Part shown: one piece after another, positions 53,763 to 64,000 of the stretch
How positions within the stretch are numbered: position 1 is the first letter of the stretch
Layout: each line of letters begins with the position of its first letter
DNA from: Symsagittifera roscoffensis
Lineage: Eukaryota > Xenacoelomorpha > Acoela > Convolutidae
NCBI RefSeq assembly: GCF_963678635.1
Contig: NC_087066.1
Coordinates: 5,671,954-5,735,953 of the forward strand
DNA: 64,000 bases
Reading direction: 5' to 3'
Program-made: the position numbers and the translations under genes
Notes under the pieces: generated by a model
The model's input: the letters and a program-made list of their open reading frames with translations, nothing else
The model's database searches: none
What the model was told of the DNA's origin: nothing

Positions 53763-55755
53763 ACTTTCTCTGGAGAGTTGCTAGAGCATCCTTATACAAC
53801 ATTCCACTGTAGCCGTATTCCGCAATTGCACTCTTGGCTTTGTCTTTAACGTGTGTTTTCAGATATTTGAGTTTTTCATCATCAGTTAGCATAGCCGAAT
53901 CAACTGTTGCTTGGAACTGCCCGAACCATTCATACCAGTTAATTGGTTCGCCATCAAACACTTCCAAGTTCAACTCCGGTAGACGGTCTTTGCGGCTATG
54001 CAGAATGATATCTGCTAACTCTCTCGCCGAGATGGGTTGTTCGCTATTAGGCACGTAAGACGGGCCCGTAGTGGGCGCAGGATATGTAGGTGGATAACCT
54101 TGATGCGCTGTTTCAACAACTGGATGAGTTTGCGGCTGGGTGTAATACACAGTCCCAAAACTTGTATAAGGAACTACGGTGTTTGGTGGAACAACAGGAG
54201 TTGTCACTGAGAAAACGTTTGAGGGCGGTGCGCAGTATTGAGGAACTGGCATCGTTTGCGCAGTCGCGGCAGGTCTCCACAAACTACTATACGGGTTATA
54301 GTGTTCACTTGAGAAACTTGTTGGGTTGTTTGGAACATTTATAGGTTGATGGGATGGCGCTGCAGGCGCCTGATACCCAGTTGAAACGGGGCCGGAATGT
54401 GGCTGACTGACCGGAAGCAAAGAGGGAATAGGAACGGTTGACGGGACAAATGGTTGAATAATCGGAAGCGAAATGGGAATCGGAACGGTTAATGGAGGAA
54501 CAAAAGGTTGACTCGCCGGAAGCGAAACTGGATTAGTAACGGTCGACACAGAAGGCGGTGCCACATTAATGGTGGGATTACCAAAGGGCATTGAAGCGGG
54601 AATGCTACCACTTGCTTGTGGTATCAGATTGTGATTTTGCGAAACTTCAGCATGAGGTGTTGAAGCTAAGTGTGGAGTAACAAAGTTTGAGCTGGAGGCA
54701 ACGAACTGTGGTAAACTAGATGGGTTCTCGATTGAGTGCAATGACAGACGCGATTGGACCAAACTTGATCTCTGAGCCTGAATTCGATTCTTATTGTGGC
54801 CTCCCGGTTCACTGTATGTGGTTTGACCAGCGTTGACGACGGCACCCCCGCTGACGACGGCACCAACTCCTTGCAATACATCAGTAGCAATCAAAGTGGA
54901 ACTCTCGACTACTGGATGACTTTGCTCTGAGCTTGCAACAACTTCGGCCTGCTCTTGCTCAGTGACAACGTTTTCTACCCATTGTTCAGTACGTTGTGGG
55001 TCAACATGTGTTACGCTAGCATTTCCTATCTTCTCACTTGCTGCAGAAAGCTCTTCTTCCAACTCGAATTCCTTTAACTCAATTTCAGCCAGTTTCTTGC
55101 GGTGTACCTCAGCTAGTTCTTCCAACTCTAAATTACCTTGCGGTTCTTTTATTTTATTTTGCTGCGCTTTCAACTTCAATGACACCTTTGCTTGTCTCTC
55201 AAGTTCCTCCTGCAAATTCTTCAAAACCAACAAATCTCGCCTCTTCTCAGTTGATGTTTTTGACTGCGCGACGGTATAGCGACTGGATTTATGCGAACCT
55301 GATTTATGATGTCGACTACTGTACCGCGACACCTTAGAGCGCGCATCTGCTTCATGTGAATCTTGTGGTTGTGTTGTTACGATCGTACTTAACGATTCTG
55401 CAACATTGTCAAGCTCTGTTTCCTCAGGTTCAACGTTTAAGCCAGCTTTATATGATGCAGCCTTCTGTAAAACTGTATCGTTTCTTGATGTAACCGTATG
55501 AAGCCACATATCCTGCGCTGGTATCAATTTATCAGGATCAACACTTTTACAAGCTAACTTAATCAATTCCTCATTTATTTCAACTGCAGTCTCTATCAGG
55601 CTCTTGCAATTCTGAATCTGAGTGTCAATCTTTGATGAGCGACTCTGACTTTCAATGTTCTCAATTATAATTTCATGGCACTTGTACAGTTCATTTTCAA
55701 GCTTGGTTCGCTTCGCAAATAACATTTGAACCCTCTTCTGAAAGTTCTCATCCAT
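53722..55755 (-). CDS. BEL/Pao gag region
   Basis: 677 codons from ATG 55755. The first ~270 residues are helical and charged with coiled-coil stretches (ELERQAKVSLKLKAQQNK; LAEIELKEFELEEELS). A long Pro/Ser/Val-rich linker with PxxQPFVP-type repeats follows, then a DUF1759-like gag domain (LPELNLEVFDGEPINWYEWF; DDEKLKYLKTHVKDKAKSA) at about 590-660. The frame is lost by a frameshift near 53750. The product would form the particle shell. Confidence 0.8.
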   Translation of the reverse strand: MDENFQKRVQMLFAKRTKLENELYKCHEIIIENIESQSRSSKIDTQIQNCKSLIETAVEINEELIKLACKSVDPDKLIPAQDMWLHTVTSRNDTVLQKAASYKAGLNVEPEETELDNVAESLSTIVTTQPQDSHEADARSKVSRYSSRHHKSGSHKSSRYTVAQSKTSTEKRRDLLVLKNLQEELERQAKVSLKLKAQQNKIKEPQGNLELEELAEVHRKKLAEIELKEFELEEELSAASEKIGNASVTHVDPQRTEQWVENVVTEQEQAEVVASSEQSHPVVESSTLIATDVLQGVGAVVSGGAVVNAGQTTYSEPGGHNKNRIQAQRSSLVQSRLSLHSIENPSSLPQFVASSSNFVTPHLASTPHAEVSQNHNLIPQASGSIPASMPFGNPTINVAPPSVSTVTNPVSLPASQPFVPPLTVPIPISLPIIQPFVPSTVPIPSLLPVSQPHSGPVSTGYQAPAAPSHQPINVPNNPTSFSSEHYNPYSSLWRPAATAQTMPVPQYCAPPSNVFSVTTPVVPPNTVVPYTSFGTVYYTQPQTHPVVETAHQGYPPTYPAPTTGPSYVPNSEQPISARELADIILHSRKDRLPELNLEVFDGEPINWYEWFGQFQATVDSAMLTDDEKLKYLKTHVKDKAKSAIAEYGYSGMLYKDALATLQRKFGQPPCCSWCTFG

Positions 55756-55861
55756 GGCTCTAGGGTCTATACTTAACTCAAACTATACTTAACGGTTATC
55801 GGGCGTTTGCGGGGCGATTCGGAACGGTTTTCGGTGAGTAAAGTTACCAATGGGGCTGGGG

Positions 55862-56332
55862 ATTAAGTAAGTCGGTTGATATCGAACAACACACACGGAG
55901 TAAACCTGAGGATGAATAAAACCAACTTAACTTACTTAATATCACCTCCCTGACCACTTAGGATGATGTTACGGCGTACGAAATTTGTTGAACGGTCGTA
56001 CGACGGTGCGTCACTACTAACCGGCTAGTAGCTCGACGAATTACCAAGAGGTTTGGGAATTAAGCTAGTCGGTTGAAAACCAACAACACACGCGGAGCAA
56101 ACCTGAGGATGAAAGACAACAACTTAACTTGCTTAATTTTACCGTCCCGGACCACTTAGTCAGTCGTTGCGAAACGAATGTTTTGAAAAGCGAACGGATG
56201 CAAACAGGTATCAAGTCGTTGTAAACCTTAAGTTTACCAATGGGGTTGGAGAATCAGGCAAATCGGTTAAGTTCCAACAACACACGCGGAAAAAACCTGA
56301 GGATGAAAAAAACTCAACTTAATTTGCCTGAT
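55862..56332 (-). other. Three tandem hairpin repeats in BEL leader
   Basis: Three ~196-bp repeats each contain an inverted pair: 55862-55872/55930-55940, 56058-56069/56127-56138 and 56252-56263/56322-56332. Arms pair perfectly in repeats 1 and 3 (11 bp) and with one mismatch in repeat 2. Between repeats 1 and 3 four pairs change on both sides. The loops share caacacac-cgga and aaacctgaggatga phrases. The region starts about 107 nt upstream of the gag ATG. A structured RNA element, such as for packaging or translation, is inferred. Confidence 0.75.
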
Positions 56333-56909
56333 ATTTCGCTACCAGACCACTTACCATAAGGTTGGTGTCATGTTACAGCACAGTTTCGCAGAATTATGGG
56401 GACGTTTTGACGATTTTTTGGAAATTTCTTACTTTTTTCCCAAAATTTTTCGGAAAATTTTGGTCAGCAGGTTCGAGTCGTAAACCAACCCAAAAAACTA
56501 GTCTAGTACCCCTTGTCTATGATCCGATTTCTTGGATTTTCAATCCGTTCACAATTACCCAAAACTTTGTGGTATCGGGAAAATTACCACTTGTAGCTTG
56601 CTTTGAGTTGGGATACACAACAAGACACCGTATGTAATTTTATTGCACAAAAAAGTTTATAAAGGTTAGACTAGTCTTACAGTTTTTGACGGTTTTGGAG
56701 ATTGGGCGGTCACCGGGAAAAAGCCAAAAACTTCGGGTGTCGAGAAAAACACAGCTCCACAGCTCCACTTTGACCACAGGCCTCTCTTCCACCAGTCTGC
56801 TCTTTCGCCAGACTGCTCTGTCGGCTCTTTTGGCTAATCGAATTTCGGCCAACTGAGCCCTGGGCGAATTTCGGCCAATTCTGCTAACTTCTCACTATAA
56901 CGACTTTCG

Positions 56910-57015
56910 GCTATTTGGACACTCGATCAACTGGACACTCGGCTAACTGGTCAATCGGCCAACTGGACAATCGGCCAACCGGACACTGGGGGGCCAACTG
57001 GAGACTCGAGACAAT
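56910..57015. repeat. 16-bp degenerate repeats in BEL leader
   Basis: About five copies of an actcggccaactggac-type phrase, in the leader between primer site and gag. Confidence 0.7.
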
Positions 57016-57233
57016 TAATATACTCGGCCAAATGCATTCGGGTCTTGTGTGAGGGAAAGATAGAAAGTGATGCAGTCGTCCAACTCGGCTAAGTGCACTC
57101 GGCCAACTGGTTGCTTAAAACTTTCGTATTTTTTTTGCCAATGAGAATATGCCGACGACTTTCGAACTCGGCCAACCTTCGAATACGAGAAGGTGACGAC
57201 TTTTGAACAGCTTTGACTGAGTCACTGAGTCTC

Positions 57234-57335
57234 TTGTCGTGAAGAGAAAGACCTCGGTCCCTTGTGTCGACTTCGTGAGAAAAGACTCGAGTCCCTTGTG
57301 TCGACTTCGTGAGAAAAGACTCGAGTCCCTTGTGG
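57234..57335. repeat. 34-bp direct repeats overlapping the primer site
   Basis: A unit with gtcccttgtgtcgacttcgt and gagaaaagactcga occurs about two and a half times. The last copy runs into the primer-binding site, so part of that site (gtcccttgtg) is present three times. Confidence 0.8.
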
Positions 57336-57342
57336 GGCGCCA
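57325..57342 (-). other. Primer-binding site, tRNA-complementary
   Basis: Minus strand tggcgccccacaagggac starts 4 nt after the LTR. The TGG start matches a tRNA CCA tail, and TGGCGCC...GGGAC resembles primer sites complementary to tRNA-Lys, with mismatches in the middle. Confidence 0.65.
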
Positions 57343-57346
57343 AAAA

Positions 57347-57860
57347 TGTTCGCGCCAATCTCCACACTTCGTAATAAAATCTGTTTTCAAACACTTGAAT
57401 TAACGAGTATTTTATCGGGAAAATAACTCTGGAAATTTCGTAATACAATGAAATTTTTAACAAACTTTTTTATTGTTAACATCGGTAACATCGGCCACAA
57501 AAAACTGCATAACTCAAAGCAAGCTGCAAAAAATTGCCAGTATTTGTCCTTGAGACAAATTGCTCTTTTTAAAGGTCAGCCTTAATCAAGGCTGAACCAA
57601 ATTAGAGCGAAAAGACGGTTAAAATTGGTTTTGGGGGGATCGAACCTGGTTACGGAGCATCCCATCAAGTTCGGTGCATATTCGAGTTCTAGAAAGGAAA
57701 TGACCTAGTCGGGATTCGAACCGGCGCCGAACCCGCCGGGACGCACCATGTATACGCTTGGCTACTCTCCCTGTATGCATTTACTTTTATATGCATTTAT
57801 ACTCTCGCACATTTACGTTTATATGCATTTGTACTATTGTTTTATATTTGCGCTGCAACA
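57347..57860 (-). repeat. BEL/Pao 5' LTR
   Basis: 514 bp, nearly identical to the 3' LTR. It supplies the promoter for the minus-strand transcript. The primer-binding site lies 4 nt downstream. Confidence 0.95.
57706..57773 (-). other. tRNA-like A/B boxes inside 5' LTR
   Basis: Same arrangement as in the other LTR, with single-base differences, so it predates this insertion. Confidence 0.55.
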
Positions 57861-57865
57861 GCTTA

Positions 57866-58733
57866 TCTAACTCATATACAATCTGGGATTTTCAGTACAG
57901 GGAAATTTTTTTCGAAGAATCGAGCTATGGAAAAGATCTTATAACTCCGTTTCTTAAGCGTTAATGAACGCAGTGAAGACTCCTTTATCGGTCGTGATAG
58001 TATGTTTTGTATACGGCTACAAAGCTTTCACTTTTGAAAAATGTATAGTGTCTAAACTGTGACTTGTGGTTGATCTTAGCATATAAAAAAATTCAGTTGC
58101 CTTAAAAATTTTCTGAACTTGTGGTTATGAAGTGGACACGTCAGACAGTTAACGTGAAAGTTTGCATTCATTCTTTTCGGAAAATCTTTTTGAGCTGAGA
58201 ATTGAATTGCCGACGAAAAATATGAACTTTTTTCCTTCAGTGTTTTAATTTCAAAATTCAGGTTTTTTGTGTATGTCTAAAAATGCTTGTCACACACTTT
58301 TCATATAAGCAAAGTATATATGATAAGTATTTGTTCATATGCAGCTGGTATGGAATTCAATGATACGCATTTTTTCGTATGGAATGGTATGACAAACTTT
58401 TTCATGTATGCAAGGCAACCTAGGCTAGTTGTGACATGTTGTAGAAAAGTTAAAGAAGAGTCATTGATTGCAAGGAAATAAAGCAATTGACTTGTGTTTT
58501 TAAAAGAGCTCCTTGTGTCTGTCTCTAAAAGATCTCCTCATATAATGTTAGTTTATCCAAGCAAGGGACAAAATTTTACTCATTGAAAAGCCATGCGAAG
58601 TGCTAATGCATTTTGAGCATTCTCGCAAGCCGAGCTATAATATAGATGTACAATTTTTTAACCAAGGTGTGTTTATATAAGCTATTGGCTTGAAAACTTA
58701 ATAATTGTTAATTGACTCTCCTTGGTTACAGGT
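57866..58733. other. Intergenic, fragment of the CCCGGG element
   Basis: The segment 58270-58435 shares aaaatgcttgtc, catatgatt-type arms and the end phrase aacctaggctagt with the element at 43034-43833. Nothing else recognised. Confidence 0.45.
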
Positions 58734-58930
58734 CGACGTTAGACATTTCAGTGTTGTCGTAGTTGTTCTGAGGGGGACTGACAGTGCCCGTGATGTCTTG
58801 TTCAGACCCCTCCACCCCCAGTGCATTGCTGTTGTTCCTGTTCTCACTGTCCACTTTAGACCTGTTTCCGCTGATCCGCTTAGTAGATCTCCGTTTCGAC
58901 TCCGATCTCCGTCCCGTCTTCATTCGCAAA
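58734..58930 (-). CDS. Candidate alternative last exon of the claudin-like gene
   Basis: A frame ending in TAA that shares SKRRSTK, LGVE and a similar polar composition with the last exon at 59429-59622 (SNKRRSTK, LGVD). The acceptor is uncertain (AAG or GGAG borders near 58925). It could be used instead of, or after, the other tail exon through the AAG|GTGACC site near 59442. Exon duplication is the likely origin. Confidence 0.45.
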
Positions 58931-59428
58931 CAGGGCCACCAAAATGTTTTTGTAAAAAATAGATAATTACTTTTAGATATACTAGTCCAAGTACTCTAAC
59001 AAACGGTTTTTCATAATGAGATGCTTCTTGAGAGGTGACATTAAGGTTTTTTAATGCCTATTTAGTAATATCTTTAAAAAAATTTAACGAAAAATTTGTC
59101 AAACCGCAAAAGTTCTTTGAATGCTTCGAGAGTTGTTTCCAAAAATCTCAACAGAACGTTGTAGACGAAGTTTAATCTTCTAAAAATTTGAACTTGTTAA
59201 ATTTTCTTGTTTTTTTTGTAACAGAAAAAAAAACAATAACTTCCCTTGTTTGACCCTCAAAACTATTGAAAGAATACAATAAAAAAAGCCTTGGAACTTT
59301 TCATTCAAACAATGAGTTGTCGTTTGGTGTAAGCTATGTGGTAAGCTACAGATGTTCATAAATTTTGCATTATTTTGCGTTCATAATTTAAGTAACTACT
59401 CTTTTTTTCCGGCAGTTTAATATGCCAC

Positions 59429-62400
59429 TCATTTGGTCACCTTGTTCTGGATTCCTGTGTCATTGGGGTCAAATGTACTCATTTCGTTCTTAGAATTGGA
59501 ATCCACTCCCAGGTCATTCCCAGGGGTTTTCAAATCGGACGACTGCTGCTTCCCATTCTGCTCCGGACTGGTCGGATTAGACTTGCGCGATTTGGACTTT
59601 GTTGATCTGCGTTTATTAGAATCTAAATCAGTTGCATGCATTCATCCATAAACATTTTGAAACTTTTAATAGACCCATCCCATCCATAGACCCTAAATCG
59701 TTTTTTAAAAAAAAACAGGCAAAAAAAGCCGTTTTAAGCATTTTTTGGAAAATTTTGATCCTCAAAAAGTGGCAACCGCAGTAGAAAATGCTAACTTTTT
59801 AAACGTTTTGGAGTTTTATGATGCGGGATAAATTTCACGGGAACACGAATGGTTATAGTTATTTCTTCAACATAGTGTTCTGTGTATGTTTCTGACCTCT
59901 TTTTTCAGGTGGGAAAATAGTTTTGACATCTCCGAGGGATTTGTTTGCTTTCGTCTCACTCTTCTTCTTCTGCTGTTTTGTCTCCGGCTCTGATCTGAAG
60001 TCAAGTTCAATTAGCAGAACTAATCATTAAGTCTCAATTAAACGAATGAAATATCCAACAGCCATCTTTATTAATAATTGGATCCAAGGAATCAAATTTG
60101 ACCTTTTTATAGAGAAAATATTTATTAAGCAACACAACCTAAGTTTTATATTTTTCAAAGACTTGATAAAACAGATACTAAAACCAGCATTCATTTAATG
60201 CAAGTAACCAACAAAAAAAACTCAACAGCCGCTACATAGCTTCTTCCGCCAAATGAATCGAGGGCGGCGTAAATAACGTGGGGGGGAGGGGGGGGGGGGG
60301 GTATGGCGTTCATTAACTACTGGGGGTTTGGTCATGGGAGTTTGCTCCTTACCTGATTTCCTGCACCTGGCTTAGACTGTTTCTCCAGCCTACTGCCTTT
60401 TCATTCGGATTAGGTGGGTCATCTCTCAGTGCCTGTTGGCTGGTATTGTTGTTGTTGTTGTTGTTATTGTTGTTGTTGGCACTTTGGTTGTTTTTGTTGG
60501 GCTGAGAAGGTACATGCAATCTGATTGTGTAGTTCTCGTCGTCTGCTTCAGGCATTTCGCCGAACAAGTTCGGCTTACAGACCACCTATACAAATGAAAT
60601 ATGAGAATCAAACATACACAGAAAGGTTCTTCTTAGAACTTTTCAACAATTAATTGGTCGAAAATTTTCGTCAATTAATTAACGGCCATCAATAGATTTT
60701 CAAAAACGGTAGAATGACTTTTTTTCAAAAAAAAACTTTTCAGAATGGCCTTACTGAGGAATGTATTGTTAATTCGAATCTGACCTGTACGAATGAGAAA
60801 ATGAGTACGATGAAGATTAGAAGCAGAGCCCCCCACCCACTGATGAATGCGTAGTCTATTTCGAACCCATCTGGTATTGCCAGAGTGTACAACATACAGG
60901 AGGCACCTAAGAACATCACGTGAACACATTCGTCGCCTCAAAGCACTATTTTAAAATTGATGTCTGTTTTGAAAAAAAAACTCAATTAACTTCTCCATCT
61001 ACTGAAAAAAAAGAGTTAAAAGAAAAAATAACGGGCCCTCTCTTATGCTTGATCCTGAATATCATCATGAGCAGCAAATAAAGCGAGCAAGTATATGCCA
61101 AAAACTGGAAACGGAGCTCAAAATGAGTCAATCAATTTTCAGTATTCTCTCTATGGCTTTTGGGAACATGTATAAGAGAATAGACTCCAAAAATTAAATT
61201 TAGCTTCTACCCAATATGACGAAGAGGGTCATGGCCACTACCAGTCGTCCATAGGTGAGACACTTCCTGTGTCTGTATGGCCTGTTGTAGATGAGGTAGA
61301 AGGCAATCCCAATGCCCACTATGGTCAGCAGGTGACTCACCATCAGGGCAACCATCGAGAAGAAAATCAGCGTCGACTGCACTCTGAAAACATAGCCAGA
61401 TAAGGTTGAAAATGTGTGAGAGAACTCAGGGAAACCAAAAAACGTAGGTTTGAAAAAATATATATATATATATATATCAGGTTACAACAGCTCCTTCAAT
61501 TTTTAGAATTGTTTATGATTGGTCCTTTTTTTTTTACAAAAAAACAACATTTTAAGAAAATGTATAAACAGGTAAAATTTCTAGTCCAAAGGGAAATCTT
61601 AAGTTTAAAATTCACTTTCGAAACTAGAAGTATTCTCATTTCTTGCTCCATTTGAGCTTTCGTAATTGGAGAGCGCAACTTGCCTATTATTTAGCAAATG
61701 AAGTTGAGTTGAAATTAAAAAGTACATATACACCTTATATGAATCCATTATATATGAATGCATTTCTGCATGTAATAAAGCAGTTTGAGACTTCAGAAGA
61801 TTCAAGTCTGAAAATTGAAGCGTTTGTAAATTTCTTTAATTTTCTTTAGTCAGCCAAGGTTAACTTGAAGGTCAATCAATTAAAACTACATTGAGCAATC
61901 TACCCCAAAATTATTTTAGGCAGGAGCTCGTTCACTTTGAACAAAACATTTTTTCAGCCAATCAGAAATTACCTTCTTGTATGTTGTTCTATTGTTTTAA
62001 CTTATTATAAAGTAAGGATCGTTCTCTTGGTCTTGCGCGCGACACGCCGCCATTACTGGCGAGGCACTATAAGGTAACTGAGATCCTCTATTTTGAGGTC
62101 CAGCTGCCTCTGGCGTCGTATCTCACTAGGACTTCTCAGAATTGCAAATAAGAGTTTTCATTTATTCACTTTTTCTAGATTTACTTTGATGCGAAGTGTT
62201 TGGAATTTCTTGCAAATGCATGAAAATATAGCATAGTTTCAGACTCATCCGCGTCCCCACAGGTGCCCGAGCGGAACAACGCTGCAAATATATTTTTTGA
62301 GTTGTCAAACGTCAGTCGTATGAAGCCTTTGAAAAATTTTTTTTTTGTTTTTCATTTAGTTGTAGCATGTTCAACTTAGAGGAAAAATCCAGTGACTGCT

Positions 62401-63744
62401 GAGCTGAAAGATGGGATTCTGATTCAAGTTGGTCTGTGTAGAGTGGGTTTTAAGTAAAACTGAAGGATGGATTTTAGTTAGTGACCATGTGCAAACAGCA
62501 AACATAGCCATCAGAGAATTGGAAAAGAGTTAATGAACGGAAGTAGACCGAAAAACATTTAAGATAATTCGATTAAAATAACCCATTTGAGAAACTGGAT
62601 CAACAGAAAAACTTTCGTTCCGCTGGGAAATTTGATTATTAAATTAGAAACTAGAAGTCAATCACGTTTTTCGTGTAGTTTACACTTTCAGTGTTCGATA
62701 GGTGAGTTTGCCTTCCTTTTAACAAAGGTAATGAAAAGATCTTAAAAATAAATCAAAAGCCGAAACGCGAAAAAGTAAATTTGAGCTTGAACAAATTTTT
62801 AGAAAAAATCTTTGCGACCTATATAAAAGTCTGAACTGTGTTTATTGACTTAAAAAGCAAAAAACCTTGTCAGTCGTAGCGCTCTGACTCAGTTAGTTTA
62901 AAAAACATTCGTCCACATGGTGCAAGTCATGGGACAGTAGTTAGGATAAAAATTGAGCAAAATTGATAAACAAGAAATTAATCAAAAAAAATTAATTCTA
63001 AAGGCGCTCTTTTTCCTTTTCCCCCACCTCACATCATCATCAATTTTATGGTGTAATGAGGTTTTTTACAAGGTTAATTATGAAGACAAAATATGTTTGA
63101 CATGGCCTATTCGGTCCTCATGTCAATTTTCATATTAATCGGTTAGTTGGAACATTAACTATACTTGTAAAAAATTGCAGGTGGGGGAAAAAGGAAAAAG
63201 AGCCCTAAAGGCAATCAGCGGCGAACCACTGATGTTGAATGATGCTATTCAGTCGGCTCCAACTATAGCTCTGCCAGAGCATCATCAAGCAAAAAAAAAC
63301 GGTTGATCGATATATCATTTATTTAGAACATCAACTATTGTTTTCATTCACGTTACCTAAAATATCGCAGGGCTTAAAATATCACAAAAAACCTTTAATA
63401 CTGATTATCCTGTCAGAGGATAGCTGAATGATAAATGATTTGGTGGCAGAAACAGTTACATTTTTGCATATTTCACTAGTTAATGAACTTTATAACTGTA
63501 CTTAAGAATCACCCCCACTTACATCCCTTTGGGCATGCTGTACCCTATGGCCATACACAAACCCTGACTCTCCATGAAGTCATTACTGCCCCTGCCCCCA
63601 CCCCACGTGACCTGAGTGTGCTCCCCCAAACAGTACCTCCACAGGGACACCCACTGCTGTCTGGTGGTGGATGAGGCCCCCCTGTGTCCGTGTGTGATCA
63701 CTTGCAGAATAAGAGACACTGTGTATAATCCTAAATGCACGTCT
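59429..63744 (-). CDS. Claudin/PMP22-like four-helix membrane protein
   Basis: Exons on the minus strand, with GT/AG borders and matching phases: 63744-63523, 61383-61211, 60906-60785, 60585-60353, 59994-59897 and 59622-59429 (TGA). The first exon with TM1 lies beyond 63745. Exon 63744-63523 has a claudin-type extracellular loop (QQWVSLWRYC ... GLCMAIG, i.e. W-x2-LW-x2-C...C). Next comes TM2 (STLIFFSMVALMVSHLLTIV), TM3 (YGRLVVAMTLFVILGAS), a short loop and TM4 (WGALLLIFIVLIFSFVQ). The long cytosolic tail is polar, with an Asn run (polyN), Lys-rich parts and many Ser/Thr. This fits the PMP22/claudin/LHFPL/clarin superfamily; the exact family is not clear. It may act at junctions or as a channel partner. 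Confidence 0.75.
60438..60482. repeat. Asn-codon microsatellite
   Basis: Repeated GTT on the + strand (AAC/AAT on the coding strand) encodes a run of 11-12 Asn in the claudin-like tail. Confidence 0.8.
61384..62997. other. Intron of claudin-like gene
   Basis: No exon or repeat recognised apart from an (AT)n tract near 61459-61478. Confidence 0.45.
63006..63204. mobile_element. Short MITE with 8-bp target duplication
   Basis: Inverted ends gctctttttccttttccccc and its inverse, flanked by CTAAAGGC at 62998-63005 and 63205-63212. The 8-bp duplication fits hAT-type transposition. It lies in an intron of the claudin-like gene. Confidence 0.8.
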
Positions 63745-64000
63745 CTAAAACATACAGGTATAAAAAAGAGTGGTTAGAGTTTCCTCGGGGATTCAACATT
63801 CTTCAGGATCTAAAAAGACCCCCACACCCCGCCGCCTTTTTTGCGACTTCGTCACTACGTAACCCAAAATAGGGCAAAATTTTGATGTTTCTCAATTGAT
63901 AATTTTTTGACGAAAAATTTGGTCGATCGAAAAACAATCGAAATCTGCCATAATTCCGAATCAATACGGCAATTGTATTTTAATTTTAACCATTGATATT
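63745..64000. other. Intron sequence at window edge
   Basis: Nothing recognised; the first exon of the claudin-like gene is expected further right. Confidence 0.35.

Larger units (their letters stand above)
48591..57860 (-). mobile_element. BEL/Pao LTR retrotransposon, 9.27 kb
   Basis: Minus-strand element with LTRs of 513 and 514 bp that start TGTT and end AACA, flanked by GCTTA at 48586-48590 and 57861-57865. Inside are a long leader, gag, zinc knuckles, protease, reverse transcriptase, RNase H and integrase in BEL/Pao order. The LTRs differ by 7 substitutions and one indel (~1.4%), so insertion is fairly recent. Five breaks disable gag-pol: frameshifts near 53750 and 52925, and in-frame stops TGA 51296-51298, TAG 50210-50212 and TGA 49361-49363. 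It lies 540 bp after the P450 stop codon. Confidence 0.95.

Noticed and set aside
54962-55337. Ser-rich + strand frames
   Set aside because: Antisense of the gag coiled-coil region.

Overview
This window looks like nuclear DNA from an invertebrate animal. It is AT-rich. The host genes are split by spliceosomal introns, and one of them is in the PMP22/claudin fold. The mobile elements are types found mainly or only in animals: a BEL/Pao LTR retrotransposon, a Polinton/Maverick and a CR1/Jockey-like LINE. The species cannot be fixed from the sequence.

Layout. 1-8074: a tandem array of about 31 minus-strand tRNA-Arg(TCG) genes and decayed copies, one per ~250 bp, with higher-order duplication and one insertion carrying a MULE-type transposase scrap. 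8075-26783: an 18.7 kb Polinton/Maverick, flanked by the 6-bp duplication TGTGTA and ~270-bp inverted repeats, inserted inside one unit of the array. It carries decayed DNA polymerase B, protease and integrase genes, an intact-looking major capsid protein and packaging ATPase, a penton-like minor capsid gene with one break, and several unnamed genes. 26784-26887: the rest of the interrupted tRNA unit. 26918-30800: a foldback element, a hAT-like MITE with 8-bp duplications and a tRNA-like SINE head. 30801-39407 (+): the last four exons of a cytosolic Xaa-Pro aminopeptidase (XPNPEP1-like). Its first intron in view holds a MITE split by a LINE, and the LINE is itself split by a 2.2 kb block of minisatellites. 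39408-45768: non-coding, with nested inverted-repeat elements. 45769-48048 (+): a three-exon cytochrome P450 that resembles the aromatase (CYP19) clan. 48591-57860 (-): a 9.3 kb BEL/Pao element with 513/514-bp LTRs and GCTTA duplications, with five reading-frame breaks in gag-pol. 58734-63744 (-): a four-helix claudin/PMP22-like membrane protein gene whose first exon lies beyond the window, with two similar candidate terminal exons.

How the parts relate. There is no single pathway. Three host genes sit in a landscape built by repeated nested insertion. The most unusual signals are three covarying hairpins in the BEL leader, tRNA-like promoter boxes inside the BEL LTRs, three ATGA stop-start overlaps between Polinton genes, and tRNA-Arg copies whose anticodon has become UCA.
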